Positions 9,638 through 19,632 of a DNA stretch of 64,000 nucleotides are shown piece by piece. The position numbers and the translations under genes are program-made. The stretch lies in contig CP016093.1 of NCBI GenBank assembly GCA_001664005.1, positions 999,001-1,063,000 of the forward strand. The letters run 5' to 3'. Numbering within the stretch: the stretch's first letter is position 1; each line of letters opens with the position of its first letter. Source of the DNA: Rhizobiales bacterium NRL2. Its GTDB lineage: Bacteria; Pseudomonadota; Alphaproteobacteria; Minwuiales; Minwuiaceae. Below the pieces are notes generated by a model that had not been told where the DNA came from, made no database searches, and was given only the letters and a program-made list of their open reading frames with translations.

Positions 9638-10354
9638 TCAGAAACTGCGCGAGACCGAGAAGATCACCGTGGCCCCGCAGCCGTCGCCGCAGGAGGATTC
9701 GTCGGTGTCGACATAGTTGAGCGCGAAGTCGAAGCCCCAATAGGAGCGCGACAGCCCGAGCGACCAGGTCAGGTAATCGGGCACGCCGAAGGTCGCCTCG
9801 TCGTCGATGAACTGGTAGCCGACGGTGCCGCCCAGTTCGAACTCGTAGGGCAGGGGCACCGCGACGCCGCCTTCGATGAACAGGGCGTCGCCGGAATTGC
9901 CGAAGTTCTCCGGCGAATAGTTGAAGCCCAGCGAGGTGGAGAAGCGCTCGAAATCGTAGCCCAGGCCCAGCGCGGCCTCGACGAAGTCGAAGTCGTTCCT
10001 GGCGCTGGCGCCCGGATACCAGTAGTAGATCAGGCCCAGATCGTAGGACAAGTTGTCGATCGAACCGGCGTAGCCGCCATAGAAGTCCATCTCGATATGG
10101 GCGTTGCCGAAGTTCACGTTCGACGCCCAGGTGCCCAGATAGAAGCCGCTGTCGTGGGACCAGTCGAACCCGCCCTGGATGGCCGGTTCGTTGTCGGTCT
10201 GCGTGATGCCGCGGAACCGGTAGTCCGTGACGATTCCGACATTGGCCGAGAACTCGCCCGGGATCATGGCCTCCTCTTCGGCATGGACCGGACCCGAAAA
10301 CGCGAACGCAGCCATGGCCACAGCCGTGGCCGCCGCGAGTGCCTTGAAATTCAT
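9638..10354 (-). CDS. TorF-type putative porin (outer-membrane beta-barrel)
   Basis: A 238-residue exported protein of the TIGR02001/TorF family. A signal peptide (residues 1-25, ending PVHA before EEE) is followed by the family opening FSANVGIVTDYRFRGITQTDNEPAIQGGFD, with alternating aromatic residues and a final beta strand ending in Phe (VIFSVSRSF), as expected for an outer-membrane barrel. I chose ATG 10354; an in-frame TTG at 10372 has no better ribosome site. The transported solute is unknown. It has its own terminator and lies divergent from the repeat-protein/cyclase operon. A degenerate TGCA-type site lies about 90 bp upstream. Confidence 0.88.
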   Translation of the reverse strand: MNFKALAAATAVAMAAFAFSGPVHAEEEAMIPGEFSANVGIVTDYRFRGITQTDNEPAIQGGFDWSHDSGFYLGTWASNVNFGNAHIEMDFYGGYAGSIDNLSYDLGLIYYWYPGASARNDFDFVEAALGLGYDFERFSTSLGFNYSPENFGNSGDALFIEGGVAVPLPYEFELGGTVGYQFIDDEATFGVPDYLTWSLGLSRSYWGFDFALNYVDTDESSCGDGCGATVIFSVSRSF

Positions 10355-10437
10355 GTGCTTGAACACTCCCAATTCCCAAAGGGACGCCGCCCCCTTGCGG
10401 CGTTGGCGCTTGACCTAGCAAGGCCGGGGCCATTTCT

Positions 10438-10449
10438 GTGCGCTGCAAC
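10438..10449. promoter_or_regulatory. Degenerate TGCA-N-TGCA site in the porin promoter region
   Basis: GTGCG-C-TGCAAC matches seven of the eight core bases of the palindrome found upstream of the phasins (TGCG-C-TGCA). It lies about 90 bp upstream of the porin start. Function is only inferred from the resemblance. Confidence 0.35.
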
Positions 10450-10546
10450 ATTCTTTCTAACTATCTGAAAAATATTGATAAAAATATGAACAAGAATTGG
10501 GCACGTCATCGATTGGCAGCATTTCGGCCATATATCTGCAGCAGGA

Positions 10547-10561
10547 TTGTGCAGTGCCGAA
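10547..10561. promoter_or_regulatory. Degenerate TGCA-N-TGCA site upstream of the repeat-protein gene
   Basis: TTGTGCA-G-TGCCGAA matches the first nine bases of the perfect palindrome at 9519-9533 and seven of eight core bases. It lies 227 bp upstream of the start at 10788. It could act on either divergent promoter, or be chance. Confidence 0.3.
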
Positions 10562-10787
10562 AAAGCAGGCAATCGCCGGGCGGGGAAGGGCTTCGCCGCA
10601 GCGGTTCCCGATCCGTCCTGCGGCGGCAGCAGGCCGCGCGTGCAGGGCGAAATCCGGCGGTCCAGCCCGCGCCCCGCGCGTGGCCACGAATCTTTCAGGA
10701 ATTCCGGCTACATGATAGTGTCGACAAGTGATTGAACCCGGTTGAGTTCGCCCATCCCATCTGCAACAGCGAGGCGGTCGGTCGACC

Positions 10788-11750
10788 ATGGCTCTGACGG
10801 CGCTGGACAAGGAAGCCGATATCCGGCACCTGCAGCGGACAGTGTCTGCGATGCGGGAGACGCTGGAGCAGAAGGACGTCGAGATCCGCCGCCGCGTCCA
10901 GAAGGCGGAGGCCGATGCCGCCGGCGAGATCCGTACGCTGAAGGATACCGCCCAGGCGCTGAGGGACGAGCTGGAAGAGGAGCGCCGGCGCGGCGCCGTG
11001 CTGGCGCAGCGGGAGCGGCAGTCGGCGGCGTCCGAGATCGGCACGCTCAAGGACACCGCCCAGGCGCTGCGGGATACGCTGGAGGACCAGCGCACGGAGA
11101 CCCAGCGCCTGGTGCAGGCGGAGAAGCAGGCCGCGGCGACCGAGATCCAGCAGCTGAAAGACACCGCGCAGGCGCTGCGCGACACGCTGGAGGACCAGCG
11201 CGCCGAAGCCCAGCGCATGGTGCAGGCGGAGAAGCAGGCGGCGGCGGCGGAAATCGGCCAGCTGAAGGACACCGCGCAGGCGCTGCGCGACACGCTGGAG
11301 GATCAGCGCGCCGAGGCCCAGCGCCTGATACAGGCGGAAAAGCAGGCGGCGGCGGCCGAGATCGGTCAGCTCAAGGAGACCGCCCAGGCCCTGCGCGATA
11401 CGCTGGAGGATCAGCGCGTGGAGACGCGCCGGCTGGTTCAGTCCGAGAAACAGGCAGCTGCGGCGGAGATATCGCAGCTCAAGGAGACGGTGCAGAACCT
11501 GCGCGACGAGATGGACGAGATCCGCCGCCGGGGCCAGGCCGAGACGCAGCGGGCGAAGGCGCTCGGCGCAGCGGAGGCCGGCCAGCTCAGACAGACCATC
11601 CAGTCGTTGCGCGACGAGATGGACGCCATTTGCGGCGAACACCGCGAGGAACGCCAGGCCATGGAGCGGGCGCAGAGGGACGAACTGAAGCAACTCAGGA
11701 CGACCATCCAGCGCCTTCGCGACCGCCTGGAGGAGATCGAGAATGTATGA
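10788..11750 (+). CDS. Coiled-coil protein built of 36-residue repeats, coupled to an adenylyl cyclase
   Basis: A 320-residue protein with no signal peptide and no membrane segment. From residue 11 to the end it consists of about 8.6 units of 36 residues. Units 2-5 are the most alike (core LKDTAQALRDTLEDQR), unit 0 and units 6-8 diverge. Proline is absent and there is one cysteine, Cys282 in DAICGEHREE. The whole chain should be one long helix, probably a dimeric rod. A 36-residue period is neither a heptad nor a hendecad multiple but equals two of each. The stop overlaps the next start by 8 bp (ATG at 11743), so it is translationally coupled to the cyclase. I do not recognise a named family; a scaffold or dimer clamp for the cyclase is an inference. 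Confidence 0.88.
   Translation: MALTALDKEADIRHLQRTVSAMRETLEQKDVEIRRRVQKAEADAAGEIRTLKDTAQALRDELEEERRRGAVLAQRERQSAASEIGTLKDTAQALRDTLEDQRTETQRLVQAEKQAAATEIQQLKDTAQALRDTLEDQRAEAQRMVQAEKQAAAAEIGQLKDTAQALRDTLEDQRAEAQRLIQAEKQAAAAEIGQLKETAQALRDTLEDQRVETRRLVQSEKQAAAAEISQLKETVQNLRDEMDEIRRRGQAETQRAKALGAAEAGQLRQTIQSLRDEMDAICGEHREERQAMERAQRDELKQLRTTIQRLRDRLEEIENV
10818..11747 (+). repeat. Tandem 108-bp coding repeats (about 8.6 copies)
   Basis: Units begin at 10818, 10926, 11034, 11142, 11250, 11358, 11466, 11574 and 11682 (last one partial). Copies 11034-11465 are the most alike at DNA level, with synonymous changes between them. This suggests expansion by recombination followed by drift under protein-level selection. 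Confidence 0.88.
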
Positions 11751-14031
11751 GAACCCGCGCGGCACGCGAAAGAACCAGAACCTTTCGCAGTCCGAGCACA
11801 TCAAGCAGCTGCAGATGCTGCTCGACGTTTCCCGTCAGGTCGCCGCGCTGGATACGCTGGACGCGGTGCTCGACACGCTGGTCAGCGTCGCGGTCGCCGA
11901 GACCAAGGCCGAGCGCGGCACCCTGTTCCTGCACGACGCGATGACGGGCGAACTGTTCTCCCGCGTCGCTCAGGGCCTCAAGCGCCACGAGATCCGCATC
12001 CTGGACAATGTCGGCATCGCCGGTCACACCTTCCAGTCGGGCGAAGGCCAGATCATTCATGACGCCTACAACGACGAACGCTTCAACCGCGACGTCGACG
12101 CCGAGACGGGCTTCACCACCAAGTCGATCCTCGCCGCGCCCGTGCGCAACGCCAAGGGCGAGGTGATCGGCGTCGCCCAGGTGCTGAACAAGAAGGAAGG
12201 TCAGTTCACGGAAATGGACCTGACCGTGCTGGAGGGCATGACCACCCAGTGCGCCATCACCCTGCAGTCGATGCAGCTCGTCGAGCGCATGGAAACGACG
12301 CGCCAGCGCGAGATCGAATTCCTCAACATCGTCTCCGACATGACCTCCGAACTCGAACTGACGCGCCTGCTGCAGCGGGTGATGTCGGAGGCGACGCGGA
12401 TGCTGGACGCGGAACGCTCGACGCTGTTCATCAACGACGAGAAGACCAACGAGCTGTTCAGTCATGTGGGAGAGGGGCTGGACTCGGTCGAGATCCGGTT
12501 GCCGAACCATCTCGGCATCGCCGGCGCGGTGTTCACGTCCGGCGATACGGTGAACATCCCCTATGCCTATGCCGACCTGCGCTTCAATCCGGGCTTCGAC
12601 AAGCAGACGGGCTTCTTCACCCGCTCGATCCTGTGCGTGCCCGTGGTCAACAAGGCCGGCAAGGTGATCGGCGTGACCCAGGCCCTGAACAAGAAGGGCG
12701 GGCCCTTCACCAGCGACGACGAGAGCCGGCTGAAGGCCTTCACCGCGCAGATCGCCATCGGTCTGGAGAACGCCAAGCTGTTCGGCGATGTCCAGGCGAT
12801 GAAGAACTACAACGAGTCCATGCTGCAATCGATGTCGAACGGCGTCATCACCTTCGACGAGGATGGCGAGAACAAGACCTGCAACGCCGCCGGTGCGCGC
12901 ATCATGCGTACCTCGGCCAAGGACATCCTGGGCAAGAAGCCCGAGGAGGTGTTCGGCGAGCAGAACCAGTGGCTGGTCGACAAGATCGCCCGCGTCGCCG
13001 AGACCGACGAGGGCGAAAGCATGCTCGATACCGAACTCAAGATCGGCGACGAGAAGGCGTCCGTGAACGTGACCGTCCTGCCCATGCAGTCGGGCGAGGG
13101 GGCCTCGCTCGGCACGCTGGTCATGATCGAGGATATCTCCGACGCCAAGCGCGCCAGGTCGACGCTGTCGCGTTACATGGATCCGGGACTGGCCGACCAG
13201 ATGCTGGCCGGCGGCAACCAGGACGACATCCTGGGCGGCAAGGACACCATCGCGACGGTGCTGTTCTCCGACGTGCGCAGCTTCACCACCATTACCGAGA
13301 AGCTGGGCGCGCAGGGCACCGTGGCGCTGCTCAACGACTATTTCGAACTGATGGTCGACTGCATCTCCGATCAGGGCGGCATGCTCGACAAGTTCATCGG
13401 CGACGCGATCATGGCCGCCTTCGGCATTCCGCTGCCCCATGACGACGACGAGGACCGGGGGCTCCGCGCCGGCATCAACATGATCAAGACATTGTGGGAC
13501 TGGAACAAGACCCGCGTCGCGAAGGGCGAGATGGCCGTCGACATGGGACTGGGGCTGAACACCGATTCCATCGTCGCCGGCAATATCGGCTCGAAGAAAC
13601 GCATGGACTACACGATGATCGGCGACGGCGTGAACCTCGCCGCGCGGCTGGAGAGCGCCTGCAAGCAGTACTCGGCGCGCATCCTGCTTTCGGAATACAC
13701 CGTCGCCAAGCTGAAGGGCGTCTACCGCCTGCGCGAGGTCGACAAGGTGGTGGTGAAGGGCAAGACCAAGCCGGTCGGCGTGTTCGAATGCCTCGACTAC
13801 CACACCGACGAGACCTTCCCGAACCTGATGGATGTGCTCGGCAACTTCAACGAAGGCGTCAAGCAGTACCGCAAGCAGGAATGGGACCGCGCCACCGGCT
13901 ATTTCAGGGAAGCGCTGAAGGCGAACGAGACCGACAAGCTCGGCAACATGTACATTGAGCGCTGCGAACTGATGAAGAAGGCGCCGCCCGGCGACGACTG
14001 GGACGGCGTCTGGATCATGACCGAGAAATAG
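11743..14031 (+). CDS. Class III adenylyl cyclase, GAF-GAF-PAS-CHD (CyaB1-like)
   Basis: A 762-residue cytosolic cyclase. Two GAF domains (about 30-185 and 205-355) are followed by a PAS-like segment (about 365-475) and the catalytic domain (about 500-690), then a short helical tail. Catalytic residues are all present: metal Asp510 (FSDVRSF) and Asp554 (FIGDAIMA), purine-selecting Lys550 and Asp622 (KRMDYT), transition-state Asn631 and Arg635 (NLAAR). Lys/Asp specifies ATP over GTP. GAF-B holds a full NKFDE motif (Asn316, Lys317, Phe322, Asp326, Glu327), the cyclic-nucleotide-binding signature; GAF-A has Leu160 in place of Glu. This order matches Anabaena CyaB1/CyaB2, where cAMP binding to GAF stimulates synthesis. 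It overlaps the repeat-protein gene and precedes folP by 15 bp. Confidence 0.93.
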   Translation: MYENPRGTRKNQNLSQSEHIKQLQMLLDVSRQVAALDTLDAVLDTLVSVAVAETKAERGTLFLHDAMTGELFSRVAQGLKRHEIRILDNVGIAGHTFQSGEGQIIHDAYNDERFNRDVDAETGFTTKSILAAPVRNAKGEVIGVAQVLNKKEGQFTEMDLTVLEGMTTQCAITLQSMQLVERMETTRQREIEFLNIVSDMTSELELTRLLQRVMSEATRMLDAERSTLFINDEKTNELFSHVGEGLDSVEIRLPNHLGIAGAVFTSGDTVNIPYAYADLRFNPGFDKQTGFFTRSILCVPVVNKAGKVIGVTQALNKKGGPFTSDDESRLKAFTAQIAIGLENAKLFGDVQAMKNYNESMLQSMSNGVITFDEDGENKTCNAAGARIMRTSAKDILGKKPEEVFGEQNQWLVDKIARVAETDEGESMLDTELKIGDEKASVNVTVLPMQSGEGASLGTLVMIEDISDAKRARSTLSRYMDPGLADQMLAGGNQDDILGGKDTIATVLFSDVRSFTTITEKLGAQGTVALLNDYFELMVDCISDQGGMLDKFIGDAIMAAFGIPLPHDDDEDRGLRAGINMIKTLWDWNKTRVAKGEMAVDMGLGLNTDSIVAGNIGSKKRMDYTMIGDGVNLAARLESACKQYSARILLSEYTVAKLKGVYRLREVDKVVVKGKTKPVGVFECLDYHTDETFPNLMDVLGNFNEGVKQYRKQEWDRATGYFREALKANETDKLGNMYIERCELMKKAPPGDDWDGVWIMTEK

Positions 14032-14046
14032 CGCACCGCCATCGTC

Positions 14047-14889
14047 ATGCATCCGACAGCGTCCGAGGCCGCGGCCCCCCCGGCCGTCATGGGCATCGTC
14101 AACGTGACCCCCGACAGCTTCTCCGACGGGGGCCGCGCCGCGGCCCCTGCCGCGGCTATCGCGCTGGCCCGGCGGCACCTGGCCGATGGCGCGGCGCTCG
14201 TCGACATCGGCGCGGAATCGACCCGGCCCGGCGCCGCGGAGATCCCGCTGGAGGAGGAGTGGCGGCGCCTCGCACCTGTGCTGGAAGTCCTGCTCGCCGA
14301 CGGCGCGCCGGTCTCCGTCGACACCCGCAAGGCCGAGATCATGCGCCGCGCCCTGGCGCTGGGCGCGCCGATGATCAACGACGTCAGCGCGCTCACCTTC
14401 GATGCGGCCGCGCTGGACATGATCGCCGGCGCGCCCTGCGCGGTGGTGCTGATGCACGCCCAGGGTCTGCCCGAGGACATGCAGGAGAATCCGACCTATG
14501 ACGACGTCGCCGCCGAGGTGCTGACCTATCTGGAGGCGCGCATCGCCGCCTGTGAGGCGGCGGGCATCGAACGTGGCCGCATCGTCGCCGATCCCGGCAT
14601 CGGCTTCGGCAAGACCTTCCGCCAGAACCTGGAGCTGATGGCGGCGCTGCCGCGCTTCCGCGAACTCGGCGTGCGGCTGCTGGTGGGCGCCAGCCGCAAG
14701 GGCTTCATCGGCTGGCTGACCGGCGTGAAGCAGGCCGACCGGCGTCTCGGCGGCTCGATCGGCGCGGCGCTCGCCGCTGCCGCCGGCGGGGCGGACATCC
14801 TGCGGGTTCACGACGTGGCCGAAACCGTCCAGGCGCTCGCCGTCTTCCATGCGGCGCGCAATGGACATCCTCCGCCGTCTGATCGATAA
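14047..14889 (+). CDS. folP: Dihydropteroate synthase
   Basis: A 280-residue TIM-barrel enzyme joining para-aminobenzoate to dihydropterin pyrophosphate in folate synthesis. The first signature [14 protein letters not shown] (about 16-29) and the second one ([13 protein letters not shown]) are intact, as are [16 protein letters not shown] and the terminal GASRKGFIG segment. It begins 15 bp after the cyclase stop and ends 31 bp before glmM. folP-glmM is a common pair in proteobacteria; the usual upstream ftsH is replaced here by the cyclase operon. Confidence 0.97.
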   Translation: MHPTASEAAAPPAVMGIVNVTPDSFSDGGRAAAPAAAIALARRHLADGAALVDIGAESTRPGAAEIPLEEEWRRLAPVLEVLLADGAPVSVDTRKAEIMRRALALGAPMINDVSALTFDAAALDMIAGAPCAVVLMHAQGLPEDMQENPTYDDVAAEVLTYLEARIAACEAAGIERGRIVADPGIGFGKTFRQNLELMAALPRFRELGVRLLVGASRKGFIGWLTGVKQADRRLGGSIGAALAAAAGGADILRVHDVAETVQALAVFHAARNGHPPPSDR

Positions 14890-14920
14890 GGCGGAGCACC
14901 AGCGAGCGATCGGAGGGAAC

Positions 14921-16272
<1,352 letters not shown>

Positions 16273-16276
<4 letters not shown>

Positions 16277-17076
16277 CGGCGATGAGGGGACGCGTGCTGA
16301 TCGCCGCCGGCTCCGATTCGGGCGGCGGCGCCGGCATCCAGGCCGACATCAAGACCGTGACCGCGCTGGGCGGCTACGCGGCGACGGCGATTACCGCGCT
16401 GACGGCGCAGGACACCCACACCGTCCACGCCATCCACGAGATCCCCGTCGACTTCATCGCCGAGCAGTTCCGGCTGACCGTCGCCGACATCGGCGTCGAT
16501 GCGATCAAGACCGGCATGCTGCACAAGCGCGCGGTGATCGAGACGGTCGTCCGCTGCATCGACGATCACGGCAAGGGCGCAATGGTCGTGGTCGATCCGG
16601 TCATGGTCGCCAAGGGCGGCGCGCGCCTGCTCGATGCGGACACCACCGACGTGGTGATCGCCGAGCTGCTGCCCCGCGCCGATGTGCTGACGCCCAACCT
16701 GCCGGAGGCTGCGGTGCTGGCCGGCATGCCCATCGAGGATCTCGACGCCATGAAGCGCGCCGCCGAGCGTCTGCTCGGCTTCGGACCGAAGGCGGTGCTG
16801 CTGAAGGGCGGACACCTGAAGGGGGCGCGGCTGACCGATCTGCTGGCCACTGCCGACGGCTTCGAAGTCTTCGAGGGCAAGCGTATCGACACGCCGCACA
16901 CCCACGGCACCGGCTGCACCACCGCCTCGGCCATCGCGGCCGGTCTCGCGCAGCAGATGCCGCTCCGGGCGGCGGTCGAGCGCGCGCGCGCCTATGTGCT
17001 CGAGGCGATCCGCACCGCGCCGGGCTATGGCACCGGCCACGGGCCCCTCAACCACGCGCACACCGTGCGGGATTGA
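16273..17076 (+). CDS. thiD: Hydroxymethylpyrimidine/phosphomethylpyrimidine kinase
   Basis: A 267-residue ribokinase-fold enzyme of thiamine synthesis, phosphorylating HMP and HMP-P. It shows [17 protein letters not shown] at the N-terminus, DPVMVAKGG in the middle, and [14 protein letters not shown] with the anion-hole and catalytic residues near the C-terminus. The start ATGA overlaps the glmM stop by four bases, so it is co-translated. No other thi gene and no thiamine riboswitch is visible, which fits expression from the upstream operon. Confidence 0.96.
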
Positions 17077-17131
17077 GTTTTTCAGTTGCGCCGTGCGGGT
17101 CTTCGCGCCGCGCAGGACCCAGGCCCCGCCG

Positions 17132-17800
17132 TCAATCCGCCAGGCTGGCCGCGATGGTGTTCATGGTCTCGCGGCGGAAGTTGATCTTGGTCGCGTGATA
17201 GGTCGCCGACGGCATCTCGCCCAGAGCCTTCGCTATCTCGACCGCGCGGCCGATGACGGCGTCCGGGGCCACGGCCTCGTCCAGATAGCCTGCGGCCGCT
17301 GCGCCCGCCGCGTCGTAGAGCCGGGCCTGGATCACCGCCGGGGTCATCTCTGCCTGCGCCAGCCGGTCGCGGGCCAGCGCCAGCCCGAACACGGGCAGTT
17401 CGAGGCCGATCGCCGTCTCGTTCAGGCCGTATCTGAAGTCGCCGCCCGCGCCCACGCGCGTGTCGCAGGCCAGCAGCATCAGCGCGCCGAGCGCGATGCC
17501 GTGTCCGCTCGCCGCCGCCACCAGCGGCTTCGGATAGCCGTAGAGGGTCTGGATCATCCGCCCGCCGCGCCGCACCAGGCGGTCCACCTCGTCGGGCGTC
17601 GCGCCCTGCATCGTCTTCAGATCGAAGCCGCCGCAGAAGACGCCCTTGCGTCCGGTGAGAACCACGGCCCGGGCGGTCTCCGCCGCCTTCGCCAGCGCCG
17701 GCTCCAGCGCGTCCAGCATCTCGTGGCCGATGGCGTTCGCCTTGCCGTCGTCCATGGCGATGACGGCGACGCCGTCGGTGATTTCGGTGTTCACGAACAT
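17132..17800 (-). CDS. Small crotonase (enoyl-CoA hydratase/isomerase family)
   Basis: A 222-residue crotonase, shorter than the usual 255-265. The oxyanion-hole segments are VFCGGFDLKTM and GHGIALGALMLLACDTRVG. The catalytic Glu of true hydratases is not obvious: the region reads FRYGLNETAIGLELP, so isomerase, thioesterase or another crotonase activity is possible. The start at 17800 has GGAAGAA six bases upstream. It is divergent from an acyl-CoA synthetase 106 bp away, which suggests a shared role in CoA-ester degradation. The substrate is unknown. Confidence 0.88.
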   Translation of the reverse strand: MFVNTEITDGVAVIAMDDGKANAIGHEMLDALEPALAKAAETARAVVLTGRKGVFCGGFDLKTMQGATPDEVDRLVRRGGRMIQTLYGYPKPLVAAASGHGIALGALMLLACDTRVGAGGDFRYGLNETAIGLELPVFGLALARDRLAQAEMTPAVIQARLYDAAGAAAAGYLDEAVAPDAVIGRAVEIAKALGEMPSATYHATKINFRRETMNTIAASLAD

Positions 17801-17906
17801 TACGGTTCTTCCTCTCCCCATTCGGCCCGACCCTGATCTGCTGCCCGTTGGCGCGAAGGCAAGTCCGGCATAGTCTTGGCGCCACAGGCATCTTGGGGAG
17901 GACGCC

Positions 17907-19565
17907 ATGACCGACGATTTCGGCCTCGACGTCGAGAATTTCCACAATCGGCGCAACGACCGGCGATGGAACCGGGTTTCCGTCGGCGACGTCATCGAAC
18001 GCTATACCTGGAACGACCCGGACAAGCTGGCGATCGTCGCCGGGCCGGACGCCACGGTGAACCCGAAGAACGCCCGGGTCACCTATGGCCGCGCCAACGA
18101 ACTGATCAACCGCATGGCCAACGGTCTGCTGGCGCTGGGGCTGGAGCCCGCAAGCCGGATCGCGATGCTCTGCGACAATTCGGTGGAGGGCTGGCTGTCG
18201 AAGATCGCCATCGCCAAGGCCGGACTGGTCGCCGCGCCGGTCAACGCCATGATGGCGCCGGACGTGATCACCGATGCGCTGCAGCGGGTCGAGGCGCGCC
18301 ACGCCATCGTCGACGCGCCGCTCTGGGAGAAGCTGGGCGGGGCGTTCACCGCGGCCGGCGCGGAGCCTGTGGTCAGCATCGGCGGGGACAGGGACGGCGC
18401 GGTGCCGGATTACGACACGTTCGTCGACCGGCAGTCCGCGGAGGAACCCGACGTCACCATCCACGGCGACGACATCTGGGAAATCCTGTTCACCTCCGGC
18501 ACGACCGCCGCGCCAAAGGCGGTGATGATTTCCCACACCTACACCTATCTCTGCGCGATGGACGGCGCGGTCGCGATCAGCCGGGGCCTGGAGCACGAAA
18601 GCGACATGCGCCTGGGCGTCTTCACGCCGATGGTCTTCCACATCGGCGACCACATCTGCATCTTCCCGGCGCTCTTCTCGGGTGGTACGGCGGTGATCGG
18701 CCGGACCCCCGAGGGCCATCCGATGGCCAGCCTCTGTTCGGAGGAGCGGGTGACGACGCTCTTCGGCGGCTCGCCGCAATTCGTCGAAAGCATGGTCGCC
18801 GCTGTCCACGAGACGCCGCGCGCCTACGACCTGTCGTCGATGAAGCTCATGTTCTACGGCTGGGCGGCGATGGCGCCCGGTTCGGTCAGGGCCTTCCGCG
18901 ATCTCTGCGCGCCCGACGTGAAGATGTACCAGATGCTGGGCCAGACGGAGATCGTCCCCTGCCACCGTTTCCCGATCGACCGGAACCTGGATCTGTTTCA
19001 CCGCACCTCGCCCGGCCGCAACCATGTCGGCAAGCCGGCGCCGATCATGGCATCGACGGTGATGGACGAGGACGGCAACGATCTGCGCGGCAAGCCCTTC
19101 GAGGCGGGCGAGGCGGTCTACCGTTCGCCGGCCATGTTCTCGGGCTATTACCGCGACCTCGAGGCGACGGCCGAGGCCCTGCGGGGCGGCTGGTTCCACG
19201 GCGGCGACAGCTTCGCCTACGACGCCGAGCAGGAGCACCGCATCATGGTCGACCGCTACAAGGACATCGTGAAGTCCGGCGGCGAGAACGTCTCCTCGCT
19301 CCGCGTCGAGGCGGTGCTGCAGCAGCATCCGGCGGTGGAACGCGCCGCCGTGATCGGCCTGCCGGACGACCGCTGGGGGGAGGCCGTCACGGCCTGCGTC
19401 ATCGCGGCGAAGGGAAAACGACTGGACGAGAAGGAACTCATCGCCTTCGCCCGGGAGCGCCTGGCCGGCTTCGAGACGCCGAAGCGCGTCGTCGCCGTCG
19501 ACGCGTTCCCCACCACCGTCGGCGGCAAGATCCTGAAGTACAAGCTGCGCCAGCAGTTATCCTGA
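17907..19565 (+). CDS. AMP-dependent acyl-CoA synthetase/ligase
   Basis: A 552-residue ANL-superfamily enzyme that activates a carboxylic acid as an acyl-adenylate and then a CoA thioester. Motifs in order: P-loop A3 FTSGTTAAPKAVM (two family glycines are Ala), A5 MLGQTEI, A7 GGDSFAYD, A8 RYKDIVKSGGENVSS, and A10 GGKILKYKLR with the catalytic Lys. The start follows GGGGAGG by eight bases. A divergent crotonase lies beside it. The acid cannot be named from the sequence; a medium-chain or aromatic acid is typical for this subgroup. Confidence 0.93.
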   Translation: MTDDFGLDVENFHNRRNDRRWNRVSVGDVIERYTWNDPDKLAIVAGPDATVNPKNARVTYGRANELINRMANGLLALGLEPASRIAMLCDNSVEGWLSKIAIAKAGLVAAPVNAMMAPDVITDALQRVEARHAIVDAPLWEKLGGAFTAAGAEPVVSIGGDRDGAVPDYDTFVDRQSAEEPDVTIHGDDIWEILFTSGTTAAPKAVMISHTYTYLCAMDGAVAISRGLEHESDMRLGVFTPMVFHIGDHICIFPALFSGGTAVIGRTPEGHPMASLCSEERVTTLFGGSPQFVESMVAAVHETPRAYDLSSMKLMFYGWAAMAPGSVRAFRDLCAPDVKMYQMLGQTEIVPCHRFPIDRNLDLFHRTSPGRNHVGKPAPIMASTVMDEDGNDLRGKPFEAGEAVYRSPAMFSGYYRDLEATAEALRGGWFHGGDSFAYDAEQEHRIMVDRYKDIVKSGGENVSSLRVEAVLQQHPAVERAAVIGLPDDRWGEAVTACVIAAKGKRLDEKELIAFARERLAGFETPKRVVAVDAFPTTVGGKILKYKLRQQLS

Positions 19566-19632
19566 TCGCCTGGTGCGGTGGGCTCCCTTCGGCATGGAGG
19601 CTTGCGATTGTCAGGCCGCCGGGCCGCGCCCG

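Larger units (their letters stand above)
10355..10787. other. 433-bp divergent intergenic region
   Basis: It separates the porin gene from the repeat-protein gene. About 10440-10520 is markedly AT-rich (runs such as AAAAATATTGATAAAAATATG) compared with the GC-rich surroundings, so it probably holds the divergent promoters. I could not place convincing -35/-10 pairs. Two near-matches to the TGCA-N-TGCA palindrome lie here. No convincing gene is present. Confidence 0.7.

Noticed and set aside
10818-11747. Regular repeats considered as a CRISPR-like or satellite array
   Set aside because: The 108-bp units are in frame, joined without spacers and encode a helix. Differences are mostly synonymous, so this is a protein repeat.
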